NCBI GenBank assembly: GCA_035695045.1
Contig: DASSEX010000081.1
Coordinates: 1-64,000, forward strand
DNA: 64,000 nucleotides
Direction: 5' to 3'
Origin: DASSKP01 sp035695045
GTDB lineage: Bacteria; Actinomycetota; Actinomycetes; JAFAQI01
This document shows positions 34,582 through 42,984 of this stretch, piece by piece. The first letter of the stretch is position 1; the number at the start of each line of letters is the position of its first letter. The notes below the pieces were generated by a model, which was not told the DNA's origin, did no database searches, and saw nothing but the letters and a program-made list of their open reading frames with translations. The position numbers were made by a program, and so were the translations under genes.

Positions 34582-37322
34582 GCGCCAACCTCATCACACG
34601 CGGCCCTCAGACCTGCGCACCGCTCGACGAGGAAGTCGGCGACGGCGGCCGCTGCGCGTCCTTGGTCGTACTCCGCGAACCGCACCCGAGCAGCGGCCCG
34701 CAACGATGCGCTGTCGTGCCGCGTTCGCTCGAGATCGGCGAGCAAGGCCGCCAGCGCCTCGTCGTCGTGCACGACCGGGCCGGGGGCGGCCTCGGCGATG
34801 TCGACGTACGCCGGCGGCGCCGTTCCGTGCACCGTGCGCCCGATCTCGCAGCGGCAGCCGACGAGGATGACCGGCCGGTCGCGGAGCACGATGTCGAACA
34901 TCGCCGGGTGATGGTCGGTGACGAGGACGTCGGCGGCAAGCAGCAACTGCTCGAGCGGCCCGTCGCCGAGACGGAGAACGCGCGCGCCTCCGAACGCGAC
35001 CGCGGAGCCGACCTCGGCCGGCCGGTCGCAGTCCCGCAGGTGAAGCACGGCGAGGTCCTCGGGGCGCACCCCGACCGCCGCCCGGGCGGCGTGGACCGAC
35101 GCCGCGTCGTCGTGGACCAGAGCGTCGTTACGCGGGAGTCCTACCGGCAACGTCTGCGCCGTGTGCCGGAACGCGCGCGCCAGCACGTCCTCGTCGTACG
35201 GCGCCCGCACGCACACCGCGTCCCACCGATCGACACTGCGGCGCAGCGCAAGCCGGTCGTCGTTGCTCGCCCGGCGCATCTGCGGGGCGTCGAAGCCGAC
35301 CCACCGCAACGGGGTGAACCTCGGGATGTGCACGTACACGGTGCTCGGCGACTTCACCGTCTCGCGCGGGAATCCGCTGTCGTCGACCCATGCCTCCGCT
35401 CGAGCGAGAGCAGAGTAGTAGGCCCAGGAGCCATGCCTGACGAGGCGCACGTCCGTGGGGAACACGGTGGTGTCGCCGGCGTGCACCCAGATCGGCTCGA
35501 TGGGCAAACGCCTTCGGCGGAGCTCGTCGAAGACGGCACGCGGGCTTCCGCCGAACGCTGCACCGTCCTCGCTCTGGAACACCACCGACCGCGGCCGGGT
35601 GCGGGCCGGCCGAAGGGCGCGAGCCAACACCTCCTCACGCACCCGCGGGTGCGCGGGGTGCCGGGCCAACGTCGCCGCCCGCCGGGCGGTCTGCCGGGCG
35701 CGTCGCAGACCGGGCGACCGGAGAACCCGCTGACCCGCCTTGTGTACCGCCTGTGCACTGCGTGTGCCCGGAACCCACTCGAGAGCGAGGTCCCCCTGGG
35801 GCGTGACGAGGGTCTGGAGGCGGTCGGCAGCGAACCGGCCGGCGAGGGGTCGACCGGACAGATGCAGCCCGTCCCAGTCGGCATTCCGGACGGTCAACCG
35901 GGACTCGTTCACCTCGCTGCCGACGGACAGCTGCAGCCGCAGGTCCCAGACCCGATCGACGAAGCCGAGCGCCCTGATGGTCTGTCTGGTGTCGACGGTT
36001 GCAGTCCACTCGATGTCGCCGGTGTCCGGTTCACGTCGCAGGTCGAGGACCGGCACAGAGCCCGAGCGACGGCCGCGCCGGGGGCGGGCGATGAGGCGGG
36101 CGGCGACAGGAGCCTCCGACGGGATCCGGCCGAGCTGGTTGAGCAGTCGCCCACGCAGCTCTAGCCGATGACCGTGCACCTGCAGCTGCGTCACCTCGTC
36201 ATAGAGGTCGAGGGAGGGCAGGGCCAGCTCCTGGAACCCGAGCTCTGTGACGTCGAAGAACGGCGCATCCGCGGCGGCTTCCAGTCCACGTTCGTCCCAG
36301 AACACCCGACCGGACCGCTCCAGGAGCCTCGTCGAGAGCTTGCGTCCGTGCGCCACGTAGTCGATGGCGCCGAACAGGCCGGCCTCGTCGTCATGCAGGA
36401 GGTACCACCCGACGAGTGCCTGGAGAGGATGGACGCGGGCGAACGCGGCGGCATCCAGCGTTTCCAGATAGCTCCTTGCGACTCGGCCGAACTCCTCGCG
36501 GAACGCCGAGTCTCGGAACGGCAGATCCGGCAGGTAGAGCACGAGGTCGTGACGCAAGAACTTCAGGTCCTTGTGGAGCTTCAGCTGCGTTGCACCATGC
36601 GCCCGGAACTGCTCATCGAGCAGGCGATGCACGCGGACGCGGTCCTCGAAGTTGCGCAGCTCGGATCTCCGGTTGGAGATCGAGGGGGTGTCGAGCGACT
36701 CGACCACGTTCCATCGGTAGACGACGTCCGGCACCAAGGTGAACCGGCGTGCGAGGAGGTAGACCTCCCCCGAGAAGAGCAGGTCTTCGTAGTGGACGCC
36801 TTCCGGGAAGCGCAGCGCATTGCGTTGGAGGAAGTCACGTCGGTAGCACTTGTTGGTGGACAAGGTGTCGTACAGCAGGTCGGGGTTCTCGAGGATCGAC
36901 TCGTACGTCGTCCGTCTCGTGTAGAGCCACCGGTACCACGGCGACACTGCGCCGCCCTTGCTCAGGTGGACCCTGTGGCAGAGCCCAGACGAGAAGTCCG
37001 CCTCGTCTGCCTCCGCGGCGGCGACGAGAGTCGCGCAGGCAGTTCGGGGAAGCTCGTCGTCACTGTCCAGGAACATGACGTAGCGTCCGCGAGCGATGTC
37101 GATCCCGGCGTTGCGGGGACGGCTGCAGCCACCGCTGTTCTCGGCGAGCCGCTCGACCCGAATGCGGGGGTCGGCCGCGGCCAGCTTCGCAGTTACGGTC
37201 GGCGTGGCGTCAGTGCTGGCGTCGTCGATGATCACGATCTCGAGGTCGGTCATCGTCTGGCGGCGGACCGACCGGACGGCCGTGTCGAGACGGTCCGCGT
37301 CGTTGTAGACGATCACGACCAC
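34578..37322 (-). CDS. GT2 glycosyltransferase fused to a degenerate TagF-like domain
   Basis: A 914-residue paralogue of the 15187 fusion. The GT2 part is intact: [44 protein letters not shown] and YEDLLFSGEVY. In the C-terminal Glyphos_transf-like region the key residues differ: HIPRFTPLRWVGFD stands where the paralogue has TWHGSPYKAMGFD, LHLRDCD replaces YAPTFRD, VTDHHPAMFD replaces ITDYSSVMFD, and about 20 residues including the RAHY segment are missing. That domain is probably inactive or altered. GTG 37322 is the first standard start. An ATT at 37380-37382, seven bases after AAGGAG, is an attractive nonstandard start adding 20 residues. The gene leads the operon running to 31178. Confidence 0.8.
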   Translation of the reverse strand: MVVIVYNDADRLDTAVRSVRRQTMTDLEIVIIDDASTDATPTVTAKLAAADPRIRVERLAENSGGCSRPRNAGIDIARGRYVMFLDSDDELPRTACATLVAAAEADEADFSSGLCHRVHLSKGGAVSPWYRWLYTRRTTYESILENPDLLYDTLSTNKCYRRDFLQRNALRFPEGVHYEDLLFSGEVYLLARRFTLVPDVVYRWNVVESLDTPSISNRRSELRNFEDRVRVHRLLDEQFRAHGATQLKLHKDLKFLRHDLVLYLPDLPFRDSAFREEFGRVARSYLETLDAAAFARVHPLQALVGWYLLHDDEAGLFGAIDYVAHGRKLSTRLLERSGRVFWDERGLEAAADAPFFDVTELGFQELALPSLDLYDEVTQLQVHGHRLELRGRLLNQLGRIPSEAPVAARLIARPRRGRRSGSVPVLDLRREPDTGDIEWTATVDTRQTIRALGFVDRVWDLRLQLSVGSEVNESRLTVRNADWDGLHLSGRPLAGRFAADRLQTLVTPQGDLALEWVPGTRSAQAVHKAGQRVLRSPGLRRARQTARRAATLARHPAHPRVREEVLARALRPARTRPRSVVFQSEDGAAFGGSPRAVFDELRRRRLPIEPIWVHAGDTTVFPTDVRLVRHGSWAYYSALARAEAWVDDSGFPRETVKSPSTVYVHIPRFTPLRWVGFDAPQMRRASNDDRLALRRSVDRWDAVCVRAPYDEDVLARAFRHTAQTLPVGLPRNDALVHDDAASVHAARAAVGVRPEDLAVLHLRDCDRPAEVGSAVAFGGARVLRLGDGPLEQLLLAADVLVTDHHPAMFDIVLRDRPVILVGCRCEIGRTVHGTAPPAYVDIAEAAPGPVVHDDEALAALLADLERTRHDSASLRAAARVRFAEYDQGRAAAAVADFLVERCAGLRAACDEVGA

Positions 37323-37468
37323 GCTCAGGAGCGGCTCGGTCGCCCTCGAGGAACGGGACGATCGGACACGGACAGGAAGAATTCGGGCGCTCCTTAGGTT
37401 CTTCGGGTGACAGTCTCGTTGCTCCGTTGGGACTGAAGCAGGCCCCTGCCCCCGCCGAAGGAAAAGAT

Positions 37469-38458
37469 ATGCGACTCCGACTTGTGGCCGCCGCGATCGC
37501 CGTGGCGCTTCCGACCATGGGCCTCGTGGCCACCACTGCTCCCTCTGCCGGCGCGGCGACATCGCCCGTGCTCTTCGGTCTGACAGACAAGTGGAAGGAC
37601 CAGATCAGCGCCGACAACTCGCAACTGCATCTGACCGCCGGCGTGGTCGACCTGTTCCAGCAGTGGGTCGCCACCAGCACGAAGCGCACGACGGTGAAGA
37701 ACTGGATGAGCTGGGTCCGGGGCGCCAGCGGCGCGCCCGGTGGCGCTCCCATGCTGACCCTTCAGCCACCCACGTCCGCCTCTTTGAGCTCGATCAATGC
37801 CGGGCACTACGACGCGCAACTGCGCGCGTGGGCGCACACGATTGCGTCCTGGGGCCACCCGATGTTCGTGCGGCTGTTCCCGGAGATGAATCAGAAGTCG
37901 CACAGCTACTCGCCCGGCTACGGAAGCAACACCGCCGCACAGTTCCGGACGGCGTGGCGTCACGTGGTCACACTGATGCGCAACGCCGGCGCTCACAACA
38001 TTGCCTTCATCTGGTGCCCGTACCGCGTCTACTCGACCTCGACGCCACTGAAGTCGGTGTGGCCCGGTGCTTCGTATGTCAACTGGGTCGGATTCGACGC
38101 CTACAACTACGACGACTCACACCATGCCTTCGCGTGGCCGTACGCACTGTTCTCGCCCACCGTCAAGGCGATCCGCAGCATCGCCCCGTACAAGCCGCTC
38201 GTCATCGCCGAAGTTGGCACAAGGCCCGAGAGCCAGAAGCCGACCTGGATCTCCCGCTCCGTAACGGCCGCCCAGTCGGTCGGCGCGAAGGCCATGCTCT
38301 GGTTTGACGAGAGCGCGGAGTACAACTGGCGGCTCGATTCGGCGCCAAGTCCCTCGGTGATCAACGCAGCCAGGACAGCACTGCACTCGTCCGCGATCAC
38401 CTACGCCGGCAAGTGGTCGATCGCCCGGATCGACCAGCTCGTCTCGACGGGCAAGTAG
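37469..38458 (+). CDS. Secreted glycoside hydrolase, GH26-like
   Basis: A 329-residue secreted protein: signal peptide at residues 1-29 (hydrophobic core VAAAIAVALPTMGLVATTA, cleavage near AGA), then a TIM-barrel resembling GH26 endo-mannanases and related enzymes. Candidate acid/base is Glu139 in VRLFPEMN and candidate nucleophile Glu248 in VIAEVGT; the substrate-stacking segment VNWVGFDAYNY is also present. ATG 37469 has GAAGGAAAAG just upstream. It diverges from the TagF-like operon and may trim the polymer that operon helps to make. It could instead cut an external beta-mannan or another hexosan. It converges with the UPF0182 gene with five bases between stops. Confidence 0.78.
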   Translation: MRLRLVAAAIAVALPTMGLVATTAPSAGAATSPVLFGLTDKWKDQISADNSQLHLTAGVVDLFQQWVATSTKRTTVKNWMSWVRGASGAPGGAPMLTLQPPTSASLSSINAGHYDAQLRAWAHTIASWGHPMFVRLFPEMNQKSHSYSPGYGSNTAAQFRTAWRHVVTLMRNAGAHNIAFIWCPYRVYSTSTPLKSVWPGASYVNWVGFDAYNYDDSHHAFAWPYALFSPTVKAIRSIAPYKPLVIAEVGTRPESQKPTWISRSVTAAQSVGAKAMLWFDESAEYNWRLDSAPSPSVINAARTALHSSAITYAGKWSIARIDQLVSTGK

Positions 38459-38463
38459 GCGGA

Positions 38464-41295
38464 CTAACCGTTCGGCTGGGAGGCGGCGATCGTCGCGAGC
38501 GCCGCCTCCAGCAGCCGCTCCTGCCGCTCGTACTCCGCCCGGTTGTTCGCGGCCAGCGCAGCCTGGGCGCGCGCCTGGGCCTGCTGAGCGGCGGCGACAG
38601 CCTGGGCCAGTCGGGCGGACGGCGTCGACCCGTTGCCGACGGCGTCGGCCAGGGCGAGGTCGAGTGTCGGCTCGAACGCGATCGTGCCACCGCGCGCCAC
38701 GACGACGCGACGCAGGATCGGGAAGGACGTGCCGCCCGCGGCGCGGGAGTAGATCGGTTCGACCCAGATGACGTCACCGTCGACCGGGATCGGCTGCAGG
38801 TTGCCCAGGACGACTCGGGAGCCGCCGCCTCGCAACAGTGTCAGCTGCTGGGCCACGCCGGGATCCGACTCGATGTCGTTGCGGATCTGGCCCGGTCCCT
38901 CGACGCCCGCCGGAAGGGTCTGCAGCTGCATCCGGCCGTAGCCAGGCCCCGGATCCGAGCCGACCGAGAGGTAGGCCGTCATGGTGCGTCCGTTCAGAGA
39001 AACGAACGACGTCGTGAGTGCCAGCTGCGTGCCGCCGGCGCCGGGAAGGCGTAGGTAGTAGGACGGCTGCGCGGCCGACCCCTTCATCGTCGGGTCGGAC
39101 GGCACCAGCCAGAAGTCACTGCCGTTGTAGAACGAGCGCGGGTCGGTGACGTGGTAGCGCGCAAGCATCGTGCGCTGCACGTTGAACAGGTCGCGCGGGT
39201 AGCGCAGATGCGCACGTACGTCGGAGGGGAGGGCAGCCGCCGGCCGGACCAGTCCCGGGAACGCCTTCATCCACGTCGCAAGAACGGGGTCGCGCCCGAG
39301 GCCGGTCTCGGTGTCCCACCGGTAGAGGTGCACGGTGCCGTCGTACGCGTCGACCGTCGCCTTCACCGAGTTGCGGATGTAGTTGATGCTCTGGTTCGAC
39401 TGCGCCGACGACGAGCCGTTCGTGACATAGGTGTCCGACGCCGCCGCGGCAAGGTTCTGCTGCTGCGAGTAGGGCACCGAGTTGGCCGTGGTGTAACCGT
39501 CGACCACCCACAGCACCCGCCCGCCGGCTACGACGGGGTACGCCGCCCCGTCGACGGTGAGCCAGGGGGCGACCTGCTGCACGCGCTGCCGCGGGTCGCG
39601 GATAGAGAGCAGGCGCGAATACTTGTTGATGCCCTTGGAGAACAGGATGTTCTTGTCGCCGAGCTGCCAGGCGAAGGCGAGGCGTCGCCAGAACGAGCCG
39701 ATCCGGACACCGCCGAGTCCGTGGTAGGTGTTGGTGACCTGGCCGCTTCCGGTGGCCGGCCGGTCGAACTCGTGCGGCCGCGCACCGGGCGGAGCGCCGA
39801 CGATGGAGTACGACGGCGAGCTCTGCCCGAAGTAGATGCGCGGTTCGTAGCTGCCGAGGCCTCCCGTGGGGGGGATGTCCGACTCCACGAAGTTGGGTGT
39901 TCCGCCGCGGAGATCATCGACAGGCGCAGCGACAACGCCGTAGCCATGCGTGTAGACGAGGTGCAGGTTGCTCCAGGTGCGCTGACCACTGGGCAGTCCG
40001 GACGGGTTCAGCTCACGCACAGCCAGCGCGACGTCACGCGTGGCACCACCCAGCGGGTAGCGGTCCGTGTCCAGTGTCGACTTGAACCCGTAGAAGGCAC
40101 GGACCTGCTGCAGCTGGGTGAACGTCGGCGACATCTGGTTGGGGTCGAGCAGCTGCGGCTGTGCCGCGGCCACCGCCGCCGACACCGCCGCTCCGGACAT
40201 CTGCTGCGGAGACGCGGCCGCGCCCGTGGTGACGGTGTCCGACCCGATGCCGTAGCCGTATCTGGTCGCCACCAGGTCGCGGGCGATGGACAGCGCTTCG
40301 GCGTCCTGGGCGTCCGGCTTGACGTGATAGGTCTGCACGACCCAGGGCACGACCCCACCGAGCACCACGCCGCTGAGCGCCAGCGTCACGACCCCCGCGG
40401 CCGTCACCTTCCAGCTGCGGAAGGCGGCGTTGATGAAGAACAGCACCGCGAGGATGACGGCGATGACCAGCAGGATCAGCTTCGAAGGCAGCACGGCATG
40501 GATGTCGGTGTACGACGGGCCGGTGACGACGCCGCGGTTGGAGACCGCTGTCGCCAGGCGGTCGAGCCAGTAGCCGAACGCCTTCAGCAGTGCGAGAGCG
40601 CCGAGCAGCAGGCACAGGTGGACGCGCATCTCGGCGCGCAGCCGCGGCCGTTGACCACGTGGTCGAAAGCCGCCGTTGAGGTAACCCATCACCCCCAGGA
40701 GCACCAGGCACAGCAGCACGATGGTGAACACCGCACCGAGCGCGAAGCGATGCATCGGGTAGACGAACACGTAGTAGGAGTAGTCGCGGTGGAACTGCGG
40801 GTCCTTGACTCCGAACGACGTCGCGTTGCGCCATTGCAGCCACAGCGGCCACTGCCGGGCTGCCCGGGACCCCAGCCATATGCCGGCGACCAGGGCTGCG
40901 ACGACCGTCACCAGGTGCCGGCGCGGGTAGACCAGCCGCCCGTAGCGAAGGCGCACCGAGAACCGCGTCGTCGGGGCGTCGCCGCCGTACGGTGTGTGCC
41001 GGTGCAGCGCGAAGAGGTTCACCGCGACGGCCAACGCGGTCGCCCCGCCGAAGACGGCGAACATCACGATCTGCGTCAGCAGCCGCCGTGAGTAGACCGA
41101 CGACTCGTGCAACGAGCCGAACCACAGCCAGTTGGTGTAGAGCGAAACCACCGTGTTGACGACGGCGTACAGGACCGCGACGACGACGACGAGCACGAAG
41201 AGCGGGCGGACCTTGCGCAACGTCGCCCGGATCGGGGCCTTGGGCCGGACCGGCGCCTCCACCTCACGGCTCTCGGATGGTGCGGCGGTCCTCAC
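38464..41295 (-). CDS. UPF0182 family membrane protein
   Basis: A 943-residue member of the large actinobacterial UPF0182 family, of unknown function. Seven N-terminal membrane helices lie in residues about 25-330 (RPLFVLVVVVAVLYAVVNT, IVMFAVFGGATALAVAVNLF and further segments), followed by a large domain predicted outside the membrane, with the family-typical blocks GGVRIGSFWRRLAFAWQLGD and PAALPSDVRAHLRYPRDLF split by sequence. GTG 41295 overlaps the stop of the ABC ATPase gene (GTGA), so it is the last gene of a permease-ATPase-UPF0182 operon. The tail is rich in Ala, Gln and Arg and looks coiled. The operon link to an exporter is the main clue to its role. Confidence 0.88.
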   Translation of the reverse strand: MRTAAPSESREVEAPVRPKAPIRATLRKVRPLFVLVVVVAVLYAVVNTVVSLYTNWLWFGSLHESSVYSRRLLTQIVMFAVFGGATALAVAVNLFALHRHTPYGGDAPTTRFSVRLRYGRLVYPRRHLVTVVAALVAGIWLGSRAARQWPLWLQWRNATSFGVKDPQFHRDYSYYVFVYPMHRFALGAVFTIVLLCLVLLGVMGYLNGGFRPRGQRPRLRAEMRVHLCLLLGALALLKAFGYWLDRLATAVSNRGVVTGPSYTDIHAVLPSKLILLVIAVILAVLFFINAAFRSWKVTAAGVVTLALSGVVLGGVVPWVVQTYHVKPDAQDAEALSIARDLVATRYGYGIGSDTVTTGAAASPQQMSGAAVSAAVAAAQPQLLDPNQMSPTFTQLQQVRAFYGFKSTLDTDRYPLGGATRDVALAVRELNPSGLPSGQRTWSNLHLVYTHGYGVVAAPVDDLRGGTPNFVESDIPPTGGLGSYEPRIYFGQSSPSYSIVGAPPGARPHEFDRPATGSGQVTNTYHGLGGVRIGSFWRRLAFAWQLGDKNILFSKGINKYSRLLSIRDPRQRVQQVAPWLTVDGAAYPVVAGGRVLWVVDGYTTANSVPYSQQQNLAAAASDTYVTNGSSSAQSNQSINYIRNSVKATVDAYDGTVHLYRWDTETGLGRDPVLATWMKAFPGLVRPAAALPSDVRAHLRYPRDLFNVQRTMLARYHVTDPRSFYNGSDFWLVPSDPTMKGSAAQPSYYLRLPGAGGTQLALTTSFVSLNGRTMTAYLSVGSDPGPGYGRMQLQTLPAGVEGPGQIRNDIESDPGVAQQLTLLRGGGSRVVLGNLQPIPVDGDVIWVEPIYSRAAGGTSFPILRRVVVARGGTIAFEPTLDLALADAVGNGSTPSARLAQAVAAAQQAQARAQAALAANNRAEYERQERLLEAALATIAASQPNG

Positions 41296-42059
41296 GGCTT
41301 GTCCTCTTCCTCGTCGTCGTCCACGTCGGTGTCCGCGCGATAGTGCTCGAGCACGTCGTCCATCGGGCCGTCCGCGACCTTGCGCCCGCCCTTGAGGTAG
41401 ATGCCGCGTTCACAGAACCGCCGCAGGTCGTTCTCGTTGTGCGACACCATCACGACCGTGCGACCTTGGCTGAGGAGGTACTCCATCACACGGTAGGACT
41501 TGCGTTTGAACCGTCGGTCACCGACGGCCATGACCTCGTCGACCAGCAGGATCGGCTCCTCCAGCCGGGTGACGACCGAGAAGCCGAGTCGCGACTTCAT
41601 GCCGCTCGAATAGTGTCGGAGCGGCGTGTTCATGAAGCCTTCCAGCTCCGCCCACTTGACGATGCGGTTGTACTTCGCGTCGATCTGCCGCCGCGAGAAC
41701 CCGTGCAGGGATCCGAGCAGGTAGACGTTGTCACGGCCGGTCAGCTCCGCGTTGAAACCCGCGTTGAGCTCGAGCATGGCGCCGACGCCACCGTTGACCC
41801 ACACCTCGCCCTCGTCCGGCATCAACACGCCGGCGATCAACCGGAGGAGCGTGCTCTTGCCGGATCCGTTGCGGCCGATGAGTCCGACGGCCTCCCCCTG
41901 ACGGACGCTGAACGAGACGTTCCTCAGCGCCCAGAACGTGTTCGGAGCGGTGATCGTGGCCTTACGGACGACGAAGTCCTGCAGCTTGAGCCGCCGCCGC
42001 CGGGTGACGGCGAAGTTGATCCCGACGTTCGACACGTTGATGACGTCCGGCACGCTCAC
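41292..42059 (-). CDS. ABC exporter ATP-binding protein, Wzt/TagH type
   Basis: ATPase of a polysaccharide or teichoic acid exporter, 255 residues. Walker A GRNGSGKST, the Q-loop region ELNAGFNAELTGRDN, signature YSSGMKSRL (degenerate, as usual in the Wzt/TagH group), Walker B ILLVDEVMAVGD and the switch His in VSHN are all present. It has no C-terminal carbohydrate-binding domain, ending instead in a very acidic DVDDDEEEDKP tail. GTG 42059 is chosen because it overlaps the permease stop (GTGA). It works with the permease at 42056 to move a lipid-linked glycan across the membrane. Confidence 0.92.
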   Translation of the reverse strand: MSVPDVINVSNVGINFAVTRRRRLKLQDFVVRKATITAPNTFWALRNVSFSVRQGEAVGLIGRNGSGKSTLLRLIAGVLMPDEGEVWVNGGVGAMLELNAGFNAELTGRDNVYLLGSLHGFSRRQIDAKYNRIVKWAELEGFMNTPLRHYSSGMKSRLGFSVVTRLEEPILLVDEVMAVGDRRFKRKSYRVMEYLLSQGRTVVMVSHNENDLRRFCERGIYLKGGRKVADGPMDDVLEHYRADTDVDDDEEEDKP

Positions 42060-42928
42060 AGCTCCTTGAGCACGTGCCGCTCGAGCGTGATGAACGTCCA
42101 CCAGCCGACGACGAAGAACAGGATCGCACCGACGCACGACACGAGGAACTGCGTCAGAAGGGTCCCCGCCGGGATCATGTTCGGGTACCAGACCGCGCGG
42201 TTGAGCTGCAGGATGCCGACGAGCGGGTTGAGCTGGTAGATCAGCGCCAACTTTCCGTGCAGCCGGCTCGACGGGTAGAGCACGGGCGACAGGTAGAACA
42301 TCACCCGCAGCACCACGCGCAGGATCTTGGACACGTCGCGCAACAGCGCGTTCAGCGACGCGAGCATCAGTCCGAGGCCGACGACGAGAAGCACCTCGAC
42401 GAGGAACGCGAGCGGCAGCCACACGATGTAGCGACTGGGAAACTGGCCGTACAGCACACCCACGAGAAACACCACGGGGAGGCTGAGGAGGTACTCCGCC
42501 CCCTGCTCGCCGACGGACGCGAGCGGATAGATCTCCCTCGGCAACGTGACGGTGCGCACCAGGCCGGCGTTGCTGCGCAGCGAACCGGCCGCCTGCGACA
42601 GCGTGCCGTTGAAGAACAGCCACGGCATGATCGCCGAGGCGATGAACAGCGGGTAGTGCGGCATGCCGAACCGAGCGACCCGCCCGAAGATCAGCCAGTA
42701 GACGGCGACGAGCAGCGTCGGCTCGAGAAGCGACCAGGCGTAGCCCAGGAAGGACTCGCGGTACTGCACCTTGAGACCGCGCGCGATGAGCTCATAGAGG
42801 ACGTTGGAGCGCCGCCGGATCTGGTTGATCCGCGCGACCGGGCTGCCACCCAGCAGCCGACCACGTTCGTAGTCCCACCAGACGCGCCACTCGTTGAGGA
42901 GCCCGGGCGGCTGCTCGACCTGCGTCAA
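42056..42928 (-). CDS. ABC-2 type exporter permease, Wzm/TagG type
   Basis: Membrane component of the glycan exporter, 290 residues, six predicted helices. It carries the typical cytosolic start (INQIRRRSNVLYELIARGLK), FLGYAWSLLEPTLLVAVYWL and the C-terminal LSPVLYPSS plus NPLVGILQLNRAVWYPN. The start appears to be TTG at 42928, with a TGAGGA ribosome site upstream; GTG or ATG alternatives lie further inside the protein. It is the first gene of permease-ATPase-UPF0182. The cargo is likely the polymer made by the GT2/TagF-like enzymes in this window. Confidence 0.9.
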   Translation of the reverse strand: MTQVEQPPGLLNEWRVWWDYERGRLLGGSPVARINQIRRRSNVLYELIARGLKVQYRESFLGYAWSLLEPTLLVAVYWLIFGRVARFGMPHYPLFIASAIMPWLFFNGTLSQAAGSLRSNAGLVRTVTLPREIYPLASVGEQGAEYLLSLPVVFLVGVLYGQFPSRYIVWLPLAFLVEVLLVVGLGLMLASLNALLRDVSKILRVVLRVMFYLSPVLYPSSRLHGKLALIYQLNPLVGILQLNRAVWYPNMIPAGTLLTQFLVSCVGAILFFVVGWWTFITLERHVLKEL

Positions 42929-42984
42929 CGGGTGTTCCTCACGATGGGCGTGCGGCCAGAAGGCCGCTGGGATGCACGGAAAGA

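Noticed and set aside
39151..41091. 646-codon plus-strand open frame
   Set aside because: Antisense to the UPF0182 gene; very Arg/His/Asp-rich, with no domain.
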